Shown here: piece after piece, positions 62,812 to 64,000 of the stretch
How the letters are laid out: each line of letters starts with the position of its first letter
How positions within the stretch are numbered: position 1 is the stretch's first letter
From: Prevotella illustrans
GTDB taxonomy: Bacteria; Bacteroidota; Bacteroidia; Bacteroidales; Bacteroidaceae
Length of the DNA stretch: 64,000 bases
Direction: 5' to 3'
NCBI RefSeq assembly: GCF_017426725.1
Contig: NZ_JAERMS010000009.1
Span: forward strand, 18,574-82,573
The notes under the pieces: model-generated
What the model was told of the DNA's origin: nothing
Database searches by the model: none
The model's input: only the letters and a program-made list of their open reading frames with translations
Position numbers and translations under genes: made by a program

Positions 62812-63673
62812 GATTGAGGGCGAAAATAAAACGTTGTTTGCCGAACTGATCAGCCTTTACTTCTACTTGATTCCATTCATTTTCTTTCAACCAAGTCATC
62901 AGTTCGGCGGCGTAAAGTGGATTAATTTCAAAGGCCAACAGCCCGTTGGGCTTCAAAGCATGGGCTGCGAAACGGGCGATGGCATGATAAAACAAAAGCG
63001 GATTATCATTGGGCACGAAGAGCGCGATTGATGGTTCAAAGTCGAGAACGTGCCTTTCCATCGTCACGCGTTCCTTCTTACAAATGTAAGGAGGGTTTGA
63101 AACGATGATATCAAAGCGCTGTGGGGTAGTCGATTGAATGTCTGTCGCAAGAATATCGTGCAACTCTAAATTCACTTTGGCTCCCATCCGCTGGGCGTTT
63201 TCTCGAGCAATTAGCAGGGCATCGCCCGAAATATCCCAGGCACAGACGTCACTGTTCCACAGGTCTAAGGCCAGTGTTACGGCGATACAGCCACTACCTG
63301 TCCCCACATCGAGAACCTTTAAAGGCGCGGGGGGCTGAAGAGCGCAGTAAGGTTGATTGTATCTATCAATGATGGACGCGCATAATTCGGCTGTCTCAGG
63401 GCGTGGAATGAGGACGCCCGGCGCCACCACAAACTGCCGTCCCATAAAATCGGCGGTGCCAATAACATACTGAACGGGTTCGCCTGTCAACAAACGATCC
63501 ATCATCGTTCGTAATTCTGCCTGTCGTTCGGCCGCCATCGCTTCCACCTTGCCGCATACGATGTCGGCCATAGTCAATCCGAATCGTTCTTCGAGTAGCA
63601 GTCTTACGATCGCTTTTGCCTCACCTGTTTCATAAAAGGGTGTGAGATCGGCTACGAGTTGTTGGTAATTCAT
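62804..63673 (-). CDS. prmC: Peptide chain release factor N5-glutamine methyltransferase
   Basis: PrmC (HemK) methylates the Gln of the GGQ motif of release factors. The 289-residue protein starts at the ATG at 63673 (MNYQQLVADL), two codons after a GTG. The SAM motif LKVLDVGTGSGCIAVTLAL and the catalytic NPPY (IVSNPPYICKKE) are present, along with the N-terminal helical domain (about 1-85). It leads an operon with recX and comF. Confidence 0.95.
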   Translation of the reverse strand: MNYQQLVADLTPFYETGEAKAIVRLLLEERFGLTMADIVCGKVEAMAAERQAELRTMMDRLLTGEPVQYVIGTADFMGRQFVVAPGVLIPRPETAELCASIIDRYNQPYCALQPPAPLKVLDVGTGSGCIAVTLALDLWNSDVCAWDISGDALLIARENAQRMGAKVNLELHDILATDIQSTTPQRFDIIVSNPPYICKKERVTMERHVLDFEPSIALFVPNDNPLLFYHAIARFAAHALKPNGLLAFEINPLYAAELMTWLKENEWNQVEVKADQFGKQRFIFALNHA

Positions 63674-63832
63674 ACCCACAAAAATAGGGAAAAATATTGA
63701 ATCGGATATACATTCTGACAGAATTGTTGAGAGCTGTCCGCGTGCTTCATGGATAAAGTTGTAACATTAGCCTTATGGCTCTCTTGCCGCTTGCGACCTT
63801 TATGCCTTTATTCCCCACGGTCTGAAAAATAG

Positions 63833-63857
63833 GTCCTTATGTCTTTATGTCAAAAAA
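63833..63857 (+). repeat. Single copy of the TCCTTATGTCTTTATGTC repeat
   Basis: GTCCTTATGTCTTTATGTCA followed by AAAAA; same unit as in the cluster at 44465-44660. The rest of the 63674-63865 stretch shows nothing that I can support. Confidence 0.7.
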
Positions 63858-63865
63858 TTGCGGGA

Positions 63866-63910
63866 ACAAAAAAAGGAGAGTCCCGGTTACGTCTGTAACC
63901 AAGACTCTCC
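63866..63910 (-). terminator. Terminator of the rRNA operon
   Basis: A strong stem-loop at 63875-63910 (GGAGAGTCCCGGTTAC paired with GTAACCAAGACTCTCC, loop GTCT), followed on the minus strand by a T-run. It lies nine bases after the 3' end of the 5S rRNA. Confidence 0.9.
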
Positions 63911-63918
63911 AATCAAAG

Positions 63919-64000
63919 AAGGCGGCGACCTACTCTCCCGCATTACATTGCAGTACCATCGGCGCGGGCAGGCTTAACGGCTCTGTTCGGAATGGGAAGA
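63919..64000 (-). rRNA. 5S ribosomal RNA, partial (5' part beyond the window)
   Basis: The minus strand from the edge reads TCTTCCCATTCCGAACAGAG...GGTACTGCAATGTAATGCGG...GAGAGTAGGTCGCCGCC, the conserved 3' two thirds of 5S rRNA. About 82 bases are present; the operon (23S and 16S) should continue to the right. Confidence 0.94.

Noticed and set aside
1..64000. CRISPR arrays, prophage, complete IS elements
   Set aside because: No regularly spaced repeat-spacer series, phage genes or transposase genes were seen.

Overview
The window looks like a chromosomal segment of a Prevotella-like member of the Bacteroidales. The evidence is a SusC/SusD pair, the long two-domain form of IspG, Bacteroidetes-type -7 promoter boxes (TAnnTTTG), lipoproteins and outer-membrane barrels typical of the phylum, a surface protein ending in a YDLQGRR...GVYI-type tail, and a tRNA gene without an encoded CCA. 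The species cannot be named from the sequence alone.

Layout. 1-15.6 kb holds housekeeping and envelope genes: the end of dinB, a SF1 helicase, ispG, purE, a PAP2-like membrane protein, rpoN, several lipoproteins and barrels, an ECF sigma factor with a membrane partner, a U32 family protein, a PlsC-type acyltransferase and a PfkB kinase. 15.7-37.1 kb is one large biosynthetic locus. An acyl-ACP ligase and an ACP read leftward. From a well-formed promoter at about 18.1 kb, twenty tightly packed genes read rightward. 37.1-46.8 kb is a repeat-rich accessory stretch: a short acidic peptide gene, a giant GLUG-type repeat surface protein with a frameshift, long direct repeats on both sides of it, an orphan AAA ATPase and a MITE-like inverted repeat. 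46.8-53.7 kb is a small glycan-utilisation locus (GH18, SusD, SusC). 53.9-63.7 kb is again mostly housekeeping: a ComM-like ATPase, a redoxin-like lipoprotein, a TPR lipoprotein, tRNA-Leu, argH, pyrE, comF, recX and prmC. The window ends inside a leftward 5S rRNA gene preceded by its terminator.

The biosynthetic locus is the centre of interest. Its parts list closely matches aryl polyene (APE) clusters: ligase, three ACPs, ketoreductase, three complete ketosynthases, two ketosynthase-like proteins without a catalytic cysteine, two hotdog dehydratases, a thioesterase, an LpxL-like acyltransferase, a LolA-like carrier, a GT2 glycosyltransferase, an MMPL exporter and an O-methyltransferase. Inferred scheme: the ligase loads an aryl starter on an ACP; KS/KR/DH cycles build a conjugated polyene; the methyltransferase and glycosyl/acyl transferases anchor it to a lipid; MMPL and LolA-like proteins move it to the outer membrane. 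The locus differs from the enterobacterial APE plan in three ways: it ends with two tandem CrtI/RetSat-type FAD oxidoreductases and a secreted alpha/beta hydrolase, its exporter is fused to a PlsC-type acyltransferase, and it has no recognisable gene that makes the aromatic starter.

Three genes (the GLUG protein, SusC, ComF) each need a single-base shift close to their N-terminus, each at or near a homopolymer. They may be sequencing errors, decayed genes or switchable genes; the sequence alone does not decide.
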